Positions 25,043 through 34,315 of a DNA stretch of 39,739 bases are shown here, piece after piece (the stretch's first letter is position 1; each line of letters starts with the position of its first letter). The stretch is from Bacteroidia bacterium (GTDB lineage: Bacteria > Bacteroidota > Bacteroidia > Flavobacteriales_E > Vicingaceae): assembly GCA_030426475.1 (NCBI GenBank), contig JAUHYR010000017.1:1-39739 (forward strand), in the 5' to 3' direction. The notes under the pieces were generated by a model. The model did no database searches and was not told the DNA's origin. It saw only the letters and a program-made list of their open reading frames with translations. The position numbers and the translations under genes were made by a program.

Positions 25043-26017
25043 TTAAAACTTATAAGAAAAACCAACTCCTAACAATTGTTTTAACTGGGTTCTTGGACCT
25101 GACGCATCATCTATACCATCGTCATTAGTATCAATAGGAATAGCTATATCGTCATCATATAATACATGAACCAAAAAGGTGGCGGATATAAATTTATTTA
25201 CTTTCATATTTAGTATGTTTTCCCAGTTAACATCAATATTTTGCGGATTATGTAAGTAATTGGAAAACAACTCAAGCTTGGATTGAAAAGTTATGTTTTT
25301 GACAATTTCTTTATTAAACTCAGCTCTTAAATAACCACCTATTTCATGTCTTATTGTTTTACCTAAAGTGGCTCTTCTACCTAGACTATCGTAAGTAGCA
25401 GGTTCAACTCCAAAAGCTCCTTTATCTGCTAATTGTTGGTCTCGTACTATGGTTGTTTTGCCTGTGGCAGGAGAGATGAAAATGGTGAAGAATTTTGTTG
25501 GCTTGTAATCAATACCAATTGAGTATAATAAATATGCAGGAGCCAAAAAATCAGAAATTTTCACAGAATCTCCCGGTTGACTATAACCCGGAGCAAATTG
25601 AGATTTAAAATTGGCAAGTGCTGCATAACCCCATTTACTTTCTTCTTTAAACTTTCTTCCGTATTTGGTGTTAAAGTCAATTTTATCGTCTGTTTTTTGA
25701 GTAATGCCCGGAGATTGCTGCAAAATTCCATAACCTAAATCAAGGCTGTTATTCCAAAAGTCTAGTCCTTTTGTATAGTTGCAATGTATAGATAGTAGTG
25801 AGTTTAAAGAAATGGAATTGCTTCCACCCGCAGCCCAGTTGGTCAATGATACTTGGGTAAAATTAACGGAAGCTAGTCCGCCTATTTGCCAGTAGGTTGT
25901 ATCTTTTTCGTCAGCTTTTGCAGAAGGGACAAAACCATCAATATTTGGTTTAATATTATCTTGAGTAAATGCTTTCCCGGAAACAATAATAAATATGGCT
26001 AATAGAAGCTTTTTCAT
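25043..26017 (-). CDS. DUF3078 domain-containing outer-membrane-type protein
   Basis: With the ATG at 26015-26017 the protein has 324 residues and starts with a signal peptide (MKKLLLAIFIIVSGKAFTQ). The longer frame adds 11 unlikely residues. The mature part has YWQIGGLASVNFTQVSL and TNWAAGGSNSISLNSLL, the hallmark of DUF3078, a Bacteroidota family predicted to form an outer-membrane beta-barrel. Alternating strands run to the end, and the C-terminus is aromatic (GVGFSYKF), as in barrel proteins. Function is unknown. The gene has its own promoter, divergent from the response regulator gene. Confidence 0.85.
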   Translation of the reverse strand: MKKLLLAIFIIVSGKAFTQDNIKPNIDGFVPSAKADEKDTTYWQIGGLASVNFTQVSLTNWAAGGSNSISLNSLLSIHCNYTKGLDFWNNSLDLGYGILQQSPGITQKTDDKIDFNTKYGRKFKEESKWGYAALANFKSQFAPGYSQPGDSVKISDFLAPAYLLYSIGIDYKPTKFFTIFISPATGKTTIVRDQQLADKGAFGVEPATYDSLGRRATLGKTIRHEIGGYLRAEFNKEIVKNITFQSKLELFSNYLHNPQNIDVNWENILNMKVNKFISATFLVHVLYDDDIAIPIDTNDDGIDDASGPRTQLKQLLGVGFSYKF

Positions 26018-26035
26018 GGATTTCGTATTTTCGCA

Positions 26036-26064
26036 CAAAGATAAAAGCATAATTTAACTCCCAA
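26036..26064 (-). promoter_or_regulatory. Promoter of the DUF3078 gene
   Basis: Read on the minus strand: TTG (26062-26064), 18 bases, then TATCTTTG (26036-26043). Both elements match the Bacteroidota consensus. The predicted start is near 26029, with a leader of about 12 bases before the chosen ATG. This supports the shorter start. Confidence 0.65.
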
Positions 26065-26073
26065 ATTATAAAC

Positions 26074-26760
26074 ATGAGTAACTTGTCCAATAAAAAAATA
26101 TTGGTAGTAGATGATGAACCTGATATTTTAGAGTTTGTTTCATATAACTTATCTAAGGAAGGTTTTGAGGTGAAAACAGCTGATAATGGTGAAGAAGCGA
26201 TTAATGTTGCACAAAAATTAGTTCCTGATTTAATTTTATTGGATGTTATGATGCCCGGAATGGACGGAATAGAAACATGTGTTCAGCTTAGAAAAATAGA
26301 AGATTTATCTAATACAACTATTGTGTTTTTAAGTGCCAGAGCAGAAGATTATTCCCAAATAGCAGGATTGGATGCCGGTGCCGATGATTATATTACTAAA
26401 CCAATTCGCCCAAGGTTATTACTTGCAAAAATTAATGCTATCCTGAGAAGAACTGAAGACACAGATAGCGAAATTAAACCTACTGATGATTCTATTTCTG
26501 TGGATGTGGAAAGGTTTATTGTGAAAAAGGGAAATCAAGAATTTGTGCTGCCTAAAAAGGAATTTGAATTATTAGTCCTATTGATGTCTAAACCGGGAAT
26601 GGTTTATACAAGAGACACTATTTTAAATACTGTATGGGGAAATGATGTGATAGTAGGAGATAGAACAATAGATGTACACATAAGAAAATTGAGGCAGAAA
26701 CTAGGAGAAAAGTTTATTCAAACTATCAAAGGGGTGGGATATAAATTTATTGAAAATTGA
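26074..26760 (+). CDS. OmpR/PhoB-family response regulator
   Basis: The 228-residue DNA-binding regulator has a receiver domain with acidic pocket VVDDEPD, phospho-acceptor D57 in LILLDVMMPGMDG and the conserved lysine K109 in YITKPIRP. A winged-helix domain follows (FELLVLLMSKPGMVYTRD, then VWGNDVIVGDRTIDVHIRK). It resembles the PhoB/RprY type found in Bacteroidota. The kinase gene starts inside its stop codon (TTGA overlap), so the two form a pair. Target genes cannot be named. Confidence 0.95.
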   Translation: MSNLSNKKILVVDDEPDILEFVSYNLSKEGFEVKTADNGEEAINVAQKLVPDLILLDVMMPGMDGIETCVQLRKIEDLSNTTIVFLSARAEDYSQIAGLDAGADDYITKPIRPRLLLAKINAILRRTEDTDSEIKPTDDSISVDVERFIVKKGNQEFVLPKKEFELLVLLMSKPGMVYTRDTILNTVWGNDVIVGDRTIDVHIRKLRQKLGEKFIQTIKGVGYKFIEN

Positions 26761-27794
26761 GACTATCTCATACCAATATAGCTTCAATACTTGCCATTTG
26801 GTTTTTAATTGTTGGAGCATTTTTAAGTTTTTTGTTTTTTGAAATTCCTTCATCAGATTTTTGGTTTTCTCTTGGTATAACGGCCGTAGCTTCAATACTA
26901 ACCTTTTTTATTATTCAATGGCTAATAGGTAAATTTATTCAAGCAAGAATTAATGTTATATACAGAACCATATTGGACTTAAAGTTTAAGAAAAAGCAAA
27001 AAGTTGATATTGAATTTGGAGAAGATATTATTGATACGGTGAGTAGGGAAGTGCTTGATTGGGAAAAATCAAAGACGGAAGAGATATATAAGCTAAAAGA
27101 ACTGGAATCTTATAGAAAAGAGTTTATTGGAAATATTGCGCATGAGCTAAAAACCCCTGCTTTTACAATTCAAGGGTACATTTATACATTACTTGAAGGT
27201 GGTCTGGAAGATGAAAACATCAACAAAAAATATTTAGAACGTACAGCCAATTCAGTGGAGAGAATGTTAAAGCTTTTAGAAGATTTAGATACTATTTCAA
27301 AACTTGAATCGAATCGTTTAGACCTAAATATTACATCCTTTAATTTAAGTGAACTAATTAAAGACGTGTGTAGTTCTTTAGAACTAATTGCTGAAGAACG
27401 GAATGTCAAATTTATTATAAAAGAGAATCAACTTAAAAATACTAATGTGCTGGCTGATAAAGACAAAATAGGTCAGGTTATAATGAATTTGATTAACAAT
27501 GCAATTAATTACTCAAAGCCGGAGGGTGGCGAAATTGAAATTCGGTTATTTGATATGGAAAAAAATGTTTTGATAGAAATTGCAGATAACGGAATAGGAA
27601 TTTCTAAAGAACACTTTTCAAGATTGTTTGAACGATTTTATAGAGTAGATAAGAGTCGTTCTAGAAATAGTGGTGGAACAGGTTTAGGGTTAGCAATTGT
27701 AAAACATATTATTGAAACTCACCAGCAAACTATTAACGTAAGAAGTACGGTTGGTATTGGTTCAACATTTTCTTTTACACTTAAAAAGGCTTAA
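26757..27794 (+). CDS. Sensor histidine kinase, PhoR-like
   Basis: The protein has two N-terminal membrane helices (about residues 8-30 and 37-58) with only a very short loop between, so there is little extracytoplasmic sensor. HisKA has GNIAHELKTPAF with phospho-histidine H129. The ATP-binding domain has MNLINNAINYSKPEGG, DNGIGIS and GGTGLGLAIV. The start is TTG at 26757-26759, overlapping the regulator's TGA stop; no in-frame ATG exists before the membrane helices. The arrangement implies coupled translation. The signal sensed is unknown. Its stop abuts the convergent nadD stop with no gap. Confidence 0.93.
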   Translation: MRLSHTNIASILAIWFLIVGAFLSFLFFEIPSSDFWFSLGITAVASILTFFIIQWLIGKFIQARINVIYRTILDLKFKKKQKVDIEFGEDIIDTVSREVLDWEKSKTEEIYKLKELESYRKEFIGNIAHELKTPAFTIQGYIYTLLEGGLEDENINKKYLERTANSVERMLKLLEDLDTISKLESNRLDLNITSFNLSELIKDVCSSLELIAEERNVKFIIKENQLKNTNVLADKDKIGQVIMNLINNAINYSKPEGGEIEIRLFDMEKNVLIEIADNGIGISKEHFSRLFERFYRVDKSRSRNSGGTGLGLAIVKHIIETHQQTINVRSTVGIGSTFSFTLKKA

Positions 27795-28391
27795 TTACCT
27801 ATAAAAATTCATCTCATCAATGTACTGATAAACTTTTTCGGTAAGTAAGTATCTTACGTCTTTTTTGTTCTTGATGCCATCTCTAATAAAGCTTGCAGAT
27901 ATTTGCATAATAGGAACTTCATCTATTTTCTTAAGATTAGGATGATTTAAAATTTCGCTTGTGGTTAGCTCTTTTTCATGCTTTTCAATTACTCTAGGAT
28001 AAACATAAAGCTCGTGATGATTGATGATATATTCATAGTTTTTCCACTTGTTAAAGGTTCTTAAATTATCTTCACCCATTATTAAAACAAACTTTTTGTT
28101 GGGATATTTTTCAGATAAATGAGCTAAAGTATCACAGGTGAAAGATGGTTTTGGCAAATCAAATTCTATATTAGTTACTTTTAATTTGGAATTATCTTCA
28201 GTAGCAACTCTAACTAACATGAGTCTGTGAATATCATTAAGTAGGGATTGTTTTTCTTTAAAAGGATTTTGGGGCGTAACTACTAGCCAAACTTCATCTA
28301 AATCGGTATAGTCGGCCATATAATTTGCAATTACCAAATGCCCAACATGGATAGGATTAAAGGTGCCAAAAAATAATCCTACTTTTTTCAT
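27795..28391 (-). CDS. nadD: Nicotinate-nucleotide adenylyltransferase NadD
   Basis: NadD joins nicotinate mononucleotide and ATP to deamido-NAD in NAD biosynthesis. The 198-residue protein begins [19 protein letters not shown], with the nucleotidyl-transfer HxGH motif, and has [16 protein letters not shown] and [10 protein letters not shown] near the end (the ISSTxIR-like motif). Its start overlaps the gmk stop by four bases (ATGA), making a gmk-nadD operon with the YicC gene, an order I recall as common in Bacteroidota. Confidence 0.95.
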   Translation of the reverse strand: MKKVGLFFGTFNPIHVGHLVIANYMADYTDLDEVWLVVTPQNPFKEKQSLLNDIHRLMLVRVATEDNSKLKVTNIEFDLPKPSFTCDTLAHLSEKYPNKKFVLIMGEDNLRTFNKWKNYEYIINHHELYVYPRVIEKHEKELTTSEILNHPNLKKIDEVPIMQISASFIRDGIKNKKDVRYLLTEKVYQYIDEMNFYR

Positions 28392-28969
28392 TTGCTAATA
28401 AATTTAGAGACTATACTTTCAGCTTCTTTAAAAGCTTTTTCTAACACATCGTTTAAAAGGACAACATCAAAACAATTTGCTTTTGATAATTCGGATGCAG
28501 CTTTATTTACTCTTTTTTGAAGTGATTCTTCAGATTCAGTATTTCTGGAACGTAATCTTTTTTCAAGTGCTTCAACTGATGGCGGTTGAACAAAAACAGA
28601 AAGCGCATTTTCTCCAAAGTATTTTTTTAAGTTTATTCCTCCTTCTACATCTACATCAAATATTACTACTTTTTCCTGTTTCCAAATACGTTCTATTTCA
28701 GATTTTAAAGTTCCGTAATAGTTACCATCATAAACTTCTTCCCATTCAATAAACTCATTATTTTCTATTCTTTTTTTAAACTCATCTGCTGACAAAAAGT
28801 AATAATCTTTTCCATTTACTTCATTTTCTCTTTTGCTTCTTGTACAGGCAGAAACTGAAAATTGGAGTTTTGGAAAATGATTAAGCAAATGTTTTACTAT
28901 AGTAGTTTTACCTGCTCCTGACGGAGCACAAAAAATAACACATTTGCCTTGGATGGAAGATGGGTTCAT
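28388..28969 (-). CDS. gmk: Guanylate kinase
   Basis: Gmk converts GMP to GDP with ATP. The P-loop [15 protein letters not shown] lies near the N-terminus, followed by the GMP-binding [19 protein letters not shown] and [30 protein letters not shown] and [17 protein letters not shown] complete the family signature. The 193-residue length is normal. The gene lies directly after the YicC gene (start and stop adjacent) and overlaps nadD by four bases. Confidence 0.96.
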   Translation of the reverse strand: MNPSSIQGKCVIFCAPSGAGKTTIVKHLLNHFPKLQFSVSACTRSKRENEVNGKDYYFLSADEFKKRIENNEFIEWEEVYDGNYYGTLKSEIERIWKQEKVVIFDVDVEGGINLKKYFGENALSVFVQPPSVEALEKRLRSRNTESEESLQKRVNKAASELSKANCFDVVLLNDVLEKAFKEAESIVSKFISK

Positions 28970-29836
28970 TTATAAAACGTTGCCTATTTGTTCTTTAATT
29001 TTTTCAAGTTCATCCTTCATTTCCACCACTATTTTTTGAATTTCTGAGTGATTTGCTTTTGACCCCAACGTATTTATTTCTCTTCCCATTTCTTGAGTGA
29101 TAAACCCAAGTTTTTTACCTTGATTATTTTCATTATTCATTACTTCAATAAAGTATTTACAGTGAGCCGAAAGTCTGCTTTTTTCTTCCGAAAAATCTAT
29201 TTTCTCAAGGTAATAAATGATTTCTTGTTCAAATCTATTTTCATCAACTTCTAGTTTTAGTTTTTCAATTGATGAGCTGATTCTCTTTTTTACTTCTTCA
29301 ATTCGTTCTGTTTCATAAGGTTTAACTTTCTCAAGCAAATCAGCGATGTAATTTACTTTTTCTACAAACTCTTTTTCAATTGTTTTTCCTTCTTCTTTTC
29401 TGTGGTTTTGCAATTGTTTTACAGCAGCTATACAGCCTTCATAAATTTGTTGCCACTCTTCTTCATTTACTTCCTCCGAACTTTGGCTCATTACATCCGG
29501 AAATCGGGAAATGATGGAAATATAATCGGCATTTTTTGTGTCGGTAGCTTCAGCTATTTCTTTTAGTTGGTTGTAATAGTTGATAAACACTTCTTTATTA
29601 ATATTTTGTTTGGTAGCGCCTCCAATCTTTTCACAATAAAGAGAAAAATCTATTTTCCCTCTTTTTAATTCACTGGCAAGAAGGCTTCTTATTTCAGCTT
29701 CTTTTTCTCTAAACTGAGAAGATACTTTTATGTTAAGGTCAATACCCTTGCTATTAAGAGAACGAACTTCTATGGTGTATTTAGTGTTTGTGGTTTGTAC
29801 TACATACTTACCAAAACCTGTCATGGAGTTTATCAT
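28970..29836 (-). CDS. YicC/YloC family endoribonuclease
   Basis: The 288-residue protein starts MINSMTGFGKY and continues TIEVRSLNSKGIDLNIK, both diagnostic of YicC. The C-terminus carries the DUF1732 part with LGFITQEMGREINTLGSKA and EIQKIVVEMKDELEKI. Family members are single-strand endoribonucleases linked to small-RNA turnover and stationary-phase survival. A start at the internal MTGFGKY is also possible. The link with gmk downstream is conserved widely across bacteria. Confidence 0.93.
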   Translation of the reverse strand: MINSMTGFGKYVVQTTNTKYTIEVRSLNSKGIDLNIKVSSQFREKEAEIRSLLASELKRGKIDFSLYCEKIGGATKQNINKEVFINYYNQLKEIAEATDTKNADYISIISRFPDVMSQSSEEVNEEEWQQIYEGCIAAVKQLQNHRKEEGKTIEKEFVEKVNYIADLLEKVKPYETERIEEVKKRISSSIEKLKLEVDENRFEQEIIYYLEKIDFSEEKSRLSAHCKYFIEVMNNENNQGKKLGFITQEMGREINTLGSKANHSEIQKIVVEMKDELEKIKEQIGNVL

Positions 29837-29854
29837 AGACCAAAAATAAAAAAA

Positions 29855-30760
29855 TTATGCTGTTACTTTTTTAGGTCGTTGGCTTACTAAATATACCCCT
29901 ACAAATATTAATAGAGTGGCAACAACTTTTATCCAGGTTAAATTGTCTTTTTCTGCCAATAAAGCAATTAATGATGCAATTACGGGCTGCAAATAGATAT
30001 ATGAACTTACAACTGAAGGTGAAACATTTTTAAGCGCATATATGTTAAATAAATAGGCAAAACAAGTGGTTGCTATTACTACAAAGCCAAAACATATCCA
30101 TATTTTTAGTGTAAAACTACTCCAATGAATTTGTTGTACTTCTTCCCACCCAAACGGAATAACAAACATTAACCCGAAAAGAAAAACCCATTTAACAACT
30201 GTCACAGGGTGATACTTTTTCATTAATGGTTTAACTATTACTAAATATACTCCGTAAGAACTTGCGTTAATTAAAATAAATAAATCACCTTTTATGGTGT
30301 CAGACCCAAACTCTAGCTGTTGAATGGTATTTCCTTTAAATAATAACAAAGAAAGAGCACCAACTAAACCTGTAATAATTCCTATGGTTTTTGTCCAAGT
30401 AATTCTTTCTTTAATTAACAAAGAGGAAGCGATTAATACTAAAATGGGGGTAGCGGTCATTATTATTGAGGCATTAATAGGTGTAGTTATATTCAGCCCT
30501 TTAAAAAAGGAAAGTTGATTTAATGCAACTCCAAAAAATCCACAAACAAAAAGAAGAACAAAGTCTCTTTTCTCTACTTTTTCATTAGATATAGCAGAAT
30601 GAATTAACCAAAAAAATAAAGTGGCTCCAATAACTCTACATAGAATAAAACCAAAGGGCATAATAAAATCGGGCATTACTTCTTTAGCAGCAGTATAGTT
30701 TATACCGTAAATTAAATTGGCTCCAAAAAGAGCAAGATGTGCCTTAAATGTATTGCTCAA
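29855..30760 (-). CDS. EamA/DMT-family membrane transporter
   Basis: The 301-residue protein has about ten hydrophobic helices in two related halves, the form of drug/metabolite transporters of the EamA type. Recognisable are LALFGANLIYGINYTAAK at the start and KNVSPSVVSSYIYLQPVIA in the second half, the usual EamA helix-9 motif. Substrates of this family range from amino acids to purines, so none can be named. The gene lies directly after the ArsC-like gene (its ATG abuts that stop) and is 18 bases before the YicC gene. Confidence 0.9.
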   Translation of the reverse strand: MSNTFKAHLALFGANLIYGINYTAAKEVMPDFIMPFGFILCRVIGATLFFWLIHSAISNEKVEKRDFVLLFVCGFFGVALNQLSFFKGLNITTPINASIIMTATPILVLIASSLLIKERITWTKTIGIITGLVGALSLLLFKGNTIQQLEFGSDTIKGDLFILINASSYGVYLVIVKPLMKKYHPVTVVKWVFLFGLMFVIPFGWEEVQQIHWSSFTLKIWICFGFVVIATTCFAYLFNIYALKNVSPSVVSSYIYLQPVIASLIALLAEKDNLTWIKVVATLLIFVGVYLVSQRPKKVTA

Positions 30761-31111
30761 TTAGATATGCTTTTTAGCTTCTTCTATTACAGACTTTGAA
30801 TTACCAATAAATACTTTTTTACCAATAATAATTACAGGACGTTTTAAAAAAGTATATTCTTCAAGAATTAGCTTTTTATAATCGTTTTCAGAAAGCTTTT
30901 TTTCACTTAATCCCATTGCTCTATATTTCATAGCTTTTCTGCTAAACAAAGATTCATAGCTTCCTGCCAACTCTTTCATCTCTTCAATTTGAGCTTCGGT
31001 TATTTTATCAACTTTAATATCTTGTTTTACAAAATCCTCTGGAAGTTGTAATTCTTTTATTATTCTAATGCATGTAGAACATGTTCCTAAATAGTATATT
31101 TTTTTAGTCAT
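30761..31111 (-). CDS. ArsC/Spx-family thioredoxin-fold protein
   Basis: Using the ATG at 31109-31111 the protein has 116 residues; an in-frame ATG at 31135 would add eight. It starts KIYYLGTCSTCIRIIKEL, with a CxxC active-site motif, and ends in RPVIIIGKKVFIGNSK, which has the cis-proline of the fold. Relatives are glutaredoxin-like arsenate reductases and the redox regulator Spx. The lack of arsenic genes nearby makes a general redox role as likely as arsenate reduction. A TAnnTTTG box lies upstream. Confidence 0.85.
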   Translation of the reverse strand: MTKKIYYLGTCSTCIRIIKELQLPEDFVKQDIKVDKITEAQIEEMKELAGSYESLFSRKAMKYRAMGLSEKKLSENDYKKLILEEYTFLKRPVIIIGKKVFIGNSKSVIEEAKKHI

Positions 31112-31115
31112 TCTA

Positions 31116-31157
31116 TTGTCCTTAAAATTATTCATTGATATTTGTAGTTCAAAAATA
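31116..31157. promoter_or_regulatory. Divergent promoter region between the ArsC-like and flippase-like genes
   Basis: On the minus strand TATTTTTG (31150-31157) is a full TAnnTTTG match for the ArsC-like gene but has no -33 TTG. On the plus strand TTG (31116-31118), 18 bases and GATATTTG (31137-31144, one mismatch) could serve the flippase-like gene. Both are tentative. Confidence 0.35.
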
Positions 31158-31167
31158 ACAATCTACA

Positions 31168-32370
31168 TTGAACCTCACCGAAAAAGAAATAACCAATCAA
31201 TTTAGTTTTAGGAAAGTAATTATTCCTGTTCTGATTGGCTTATTGGTGGCAGGTTATATGTTGTACAATAACCTAACAGAAGTTACTTATCAAAAAGTAG
31301 AAGAGGGAAAAGGACAATATGAATGGGTTGACGGAAATCAAAATGAAGTAATAGACATTAATTCAAACGAAGACTTTCGTCTTTCTGAAAATGGGAATTA
31401 TGAATTAATTACATACAGTGATGCTCTTAAAAAAATAGATTTTTCTTTTTTCTTTTTTGTGTGGATTTCAGTGGCTTTATTAATGGTCGTCTTAAGAATA
31501 TTCGCTTATATTCTTCGCTTAAAAGTGCTTACGAGCGGCTCTTTATCATGGAGGCAGTGTTTTCGGGTAATTATGTTATGGGAGTTTTCATCCGCAATTA
31601 CACCATCGGTTGTTGGAGGTGCTGCCCCTGCAATTTATTTTATATCTCGTGAAAAAATTCCTGTAGGTAAAGCATCTGCTATAGTAATGATAACAGCACT
31701 ACTGGATGAACTGTTTTATGTTATTATGGTACCACTTATTATTTTATTTATCGGTACAAAAAATCTTTTTCCTGTTTCTTTAGAGAAAGAAATTTTTGGA
31801 GTAGTATTAGGTACAAAAGGAATTTTTATGGTTGGGTATTCCTTTATTTTAATATTGATATCTATCATTATTTATGCAATTTTTATCAACCCAAAAACTT
31901 TTAGAAGAATACTTGCAGGGATATTTAAAATTAAGTTTTTAAAGAGATGGAGAAGGGGAGCAATTCAAGCCGGAGATGATATTATAATAACTTCAAGAGA
32001 AATGAAGGATAAGCCATTTTCTTATTGGGTTAAAGCATTTGGTGCCACATTTTTAAGCTGGACAGCAAGGTTTTGGGTGGTTAATTTTTTAATCTTATCG
32101 ATTAACCCTGACTTGGTTCAACATTTATTGGTTTACGGAAGACAGCTGGTAATGTGGGTAATATTATTAATTAGCCCTACTCCCGGAAGTAGTGGGGTAG
32201 CAGAATTTGCTTTCTCAGGATTTTTGTCAGATTTTATTCCACCATTATTGGTGGGAAGTTTGGCAATAATATGGAGGTTACTGAGCTTTTACATTTATAT
32301 TTTCGCAGGGGCAATTATCTTACCAAGGTGGTTAAGAGTAACATCTAAAAAAAGAAATACTACCCAATAA
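31168..32370 (+). CDS. YbhN/UPF0104-type flippase-like membrane protein
   Basis: The 400-residue membrane protein belongs to the lysylphosphatidylglycerol synthase transmembrane (YbhN) superfamily, proposed to flip lipids. Family motifs include WEFSSAITPSVVGGAAPA, ALLDELFYVIMVPL and ISPTPGSSGVAEFAFSGF. A soluble stretch of about 65 residues (roughly 36-98, GKGQYEWVDGNQNEVID) lies between the first and second helices, longer than I expect for the family. The start is TTG at 31168, because an in-frame stop lies four codons upstream and the next ATG is inside the first helix. No aminoacyl-transferase domain is attached. Confidence 0.85.
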   Translation: MNLTEKEITNQFSFRKVIIPVLIGLLVAGYMLYNNLTEVTYQKVEEGKGQYEWVDGNQNEVIDINSNEDFRLSENGNYELITYSDALKKIDFSFFFFVWISVALLMVVLRIFAYILRLKVLTSGSLSWRQCFRVIMLWEFSSAITPSVVGGAAPAIYFISREKIPVGKASAIVMITALLDELFYVIMVPLIILFIGTKNLFPVSLEKEIFGVVLGTKGIFMVGYSFILILISIIIYAIFINPKTFRRILAGIFKIKFLKRWRRGAIQAGDDIIITSREMKDKPFSYWVKAFGATFLSWTARFWVVNFLILSINPDLVQHLLVYGRQLVMWVILLISPTPGSSGVAEFAFSGFLSDFIPPLLVGSLAIIWRLLSFYIYIFAGAIILPRWLRVTSKKRNTTQ

Positions 32371-32378
32371 ATTGTTTT

Positions 32379-32408
32379 TTGGAAAGCAGTTTTGTCCTGT
32401 TAACTTTG
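32379..32408 (+). promoter_or_regulatory. Promoter of the Cys/Met PLP enzyme gene
   Basis: TTG (32379-32381), a 19-base spacer and TAACTTTG (32401-32408) match the Bacteroidota consensus exactly. The leader of about 25 bases is too short for a riboswitch, although SAM riboswitches precede many methionine genes. Confidence 0.7.
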
Positions 32409-32438
32409 AACCAGATTTAATACATCAAAAACTTTAAT

Positions 32439-33596
32439 ATGGCAGATTTTAAAAACATGAAATTTGGAACGAAAGCAATTCATGCAGGAGTAGAACCGGA
32501 TCCTTCAACAGGAGCTATTATGACTCCAATTTTTCAAACTTCAACATACGTACAAGAAGGAGTGGGTAATCATAAAGGATATGAATATTCAAGAACACTT
32601 AATCCAACTCGTCATGCTTTAGAAAAAAATTTAGCTGCCATAGAAAATGGAAAATACGGAGCATGTTTTGGAAGTGGTCTAGCTGCAATAGACTGTGTTA
32701 TTAAAATGCTTAATCCCGGAGATGAAGTAGTTTCTACTAATGATTTATATGGTGGTACTTACAGGTTGTTTGTTACCATTTTCGAAAAATATGGTATCAA
32801 GTTCCACTTTACGGGCATGCAAGATGTAGCTTCAGTAGAAAAATATATGAATGAAAATACTAAATTAGTTTGGGTAGAAACTCCTACTAACCCTATGATG
32901 AATATTATAGACATTGAAGGGATGAGTCAGTTGGCTAAAAAATATAACGCGCTATTAGCGGTTGATAATACTTTTGCTTCACCTTATTTGCAAAACCCAT
33001 TAGATTTAGGCGCAGATATTATTATGCATTCTGTAACCAAATATTTAGGAGGACATTCAGATGTAGTAATGGGAGCTTTGGTGGTAAATGATGAAAAATT
33101 AGCAAACGAGATATATCGAATACAAAACAGCAGCGGTGCAGTTTGTGGTCCACAAGATTCATTTTTAGTATTGAGAGGAATAAAAACATTACACTTAAGA
33201 ATGCAGCGTCACTGTGAAAACGGAGAAAAAGTGGCAAATTTTCTAAAATCTCATCCTAAGGTTGATAAAGTTTATTGGCCGGGATTTTCTGACCACCCAA
33301 ACCATAATATTGCTAAAAAACAGATGAGAGGTTTTGGCGGAATGATTTCTTTTACCTTAAAGGGGAATAAGATAGATGACGCTTTAGCAATTGTAAAAAA
33401 TGCAAAGGTATTTGCTTTGGCTGAATCTTTAGGCGGAGTAGAATCTTTAATGGGCCACCCTGCAACTATGACACATGCTTCTATTCCGAAAGAAGAAAGA
33501 GAAAAGTCAGGCATAGTTGATTCATTAATTAGACTAAGTGTTGGAATAGAAGATGCAGATGACTTATTAGCGGACTTAAAACAAGCATTGGGTTAA
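32439..33596 (+). CDS. Cystathionine gamma-synthase/lyase-family PLP enzyme
   Basis: The 385-residue enzyme of the Cys/Met metabolism PLP family handles gamma-elimination or gamma-replacement on homoserine esters or cystathionine. It has KFGTKAIHAGVEPDP at the start, YEYSRTLNPTRHALE, the PLP-phosphate site FGSGLAAID, TPTNPMMNI and the lysine in SVTKYLGGHSDVVMG (K201). The late motifs ESLGGVESLMGHPATMTHA are shared by MetB and cystathionine gamma-lyase, so the sequence does not decide between synthesis and breakdown. The downstream SDR gene starts in its stop codon (TAATG). Confidence 0.93.
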   Translation: MADFKNMKFGTKAIHAGVEPDPSTGAIMTPIFQTSTYVQEGVGNHKGYEYSRTLNPTRHALEKNLAAIENGKYGACFGSGLAAIDCVIKMLNPGDEVVSTNDLYGGTYRLFVTIFEKYGIKFHFTGMQDVASVEKYMNENTKLVWVETPTNPMMNIIDIEGMSQLAKKYNALLAVDNTFASPYLQNPLDLGADIIMHSVTKYLGGHSDVVMGALVVNDEKLANEIYRIQNSSGAVCGPQDSFLVLRGIKTLHLRMQRHCENGEKVANFLKSHPKVDKVYWPGFSDHPNHNIAKKQMRGFGGMISFTLKGNKIDDALAIVKNAKVFALAESLGGVESLMGHPATMTHASIPKEEREKSGIVDSLIRLSVGIEDADDLLADLKQALG

Positions 33597-34315
33597 TGAA
33601 TTATATTTTCATAACCGGAAGTAGTAAGGGACTTGGTAAATCACTTGTAGAAAAGTATCTTGATGACTCTAATAACTTTGTTTTTGGTTTTGCCCGAACC
33701 TGCTCAAATGAAAGTGATAGATACAAACACTTTTCGGTAGATTTTTCTGATAAATCAACTTATGAAAACTTTGAGTTTCCTCAGCTTGAAAACCCTGAAA
33801 AAATAGTTTTAATAAATAATGCGGGTTGGGTTGGAGATGTTAAGTATGTGGGAAGCCAAAGTATAAAATCGATAGAAGACATCTTTAATGTAAATGTGGT
33901 TTCATTAATTTTTTTGTGCAATCAATTCATAGCAAAATACGCTGACTTAAATCTTCCTACTACTATTTTAAATATAAGTTCAGGAGCTGCTAATTATCCT
34001 ATAGACGGCTGGAGTAACTATTGCTCGACAAAAGCTGCAGTGAATATGTTTTCTCAAGTTTTTCAAAAAGAACTTCAAATAAGGGATCAGCATAATATTA
34101 AAGTTTTTGCTATGGCTCCCGGCATTATAGATACTGGCATGCAGCAAGATATTAGAAGTGCTAGTAAAGAACATTTTTCAGATATAGATAGATTTTTGGA
34201 GTACAAGAATAATGGTGATTTATCATCACCGGAAGAAGTTGCGGAAAAAATTAAAATATTTATATCAAAATCAACTGATTATAATGAAGTTTTAGTAGAT
34301 GTGAGGAACATTTAG
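33596..34315 (+). CDS. Short-chain dehydrogenase/reductase
   Basis: The 239-residue Rossmann enzyme has the nucleotide-binding TGSSKGLGKSL, NNAGW and the catalytic Y142 and K146 in YCSTKAAVNMFSQ, with the serine upstream in LNISSGAAN. Overall it resembles sepiapterin/benzil-reductase-like SDRs (YueD type), but substrate is not predictable. Its start overlaps the stop of the PLP enzyme gene, so the two share a transcript. A hairpin with a T tract follows its stop directly. Confidence 0.9.
   Translation: MNYIFITGSSKGLGKSLVEKYLDDSNNFVFGFARTCSNESDRYKHFSVDFSDKSTYENFEFPQLENPEKIVLINNAGWVGDVKYVGSQSIKSIEDIFNVNVVSLIFLCNQFIAKYADLNLPTTILNISSGAANYPIDGWSNYCSTKAAVNMFSQVFQKELQIRDQHNIKVFAMAPGIIDTGMQQDIRSASKEHFSDIDRFLEYKNNGDLSSPEEVAEKIKIFISKSTDYNEVLVDVRNI

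Noticed and set aside
29841-29848. TATTTTTG (minus strand) as a promoter for the YicC gene
   Set aside because: It would place the start of transcription on the start codon and lacks a -33 TTG; the gene is more likely transcribed with those upstream.
32409-32438. SAM riboswitch before the Cys/Met PLP enzyme gene
   Set aside because: The leader after the clear promoter is about 25 bases, too short for any known SAM riboswitch.
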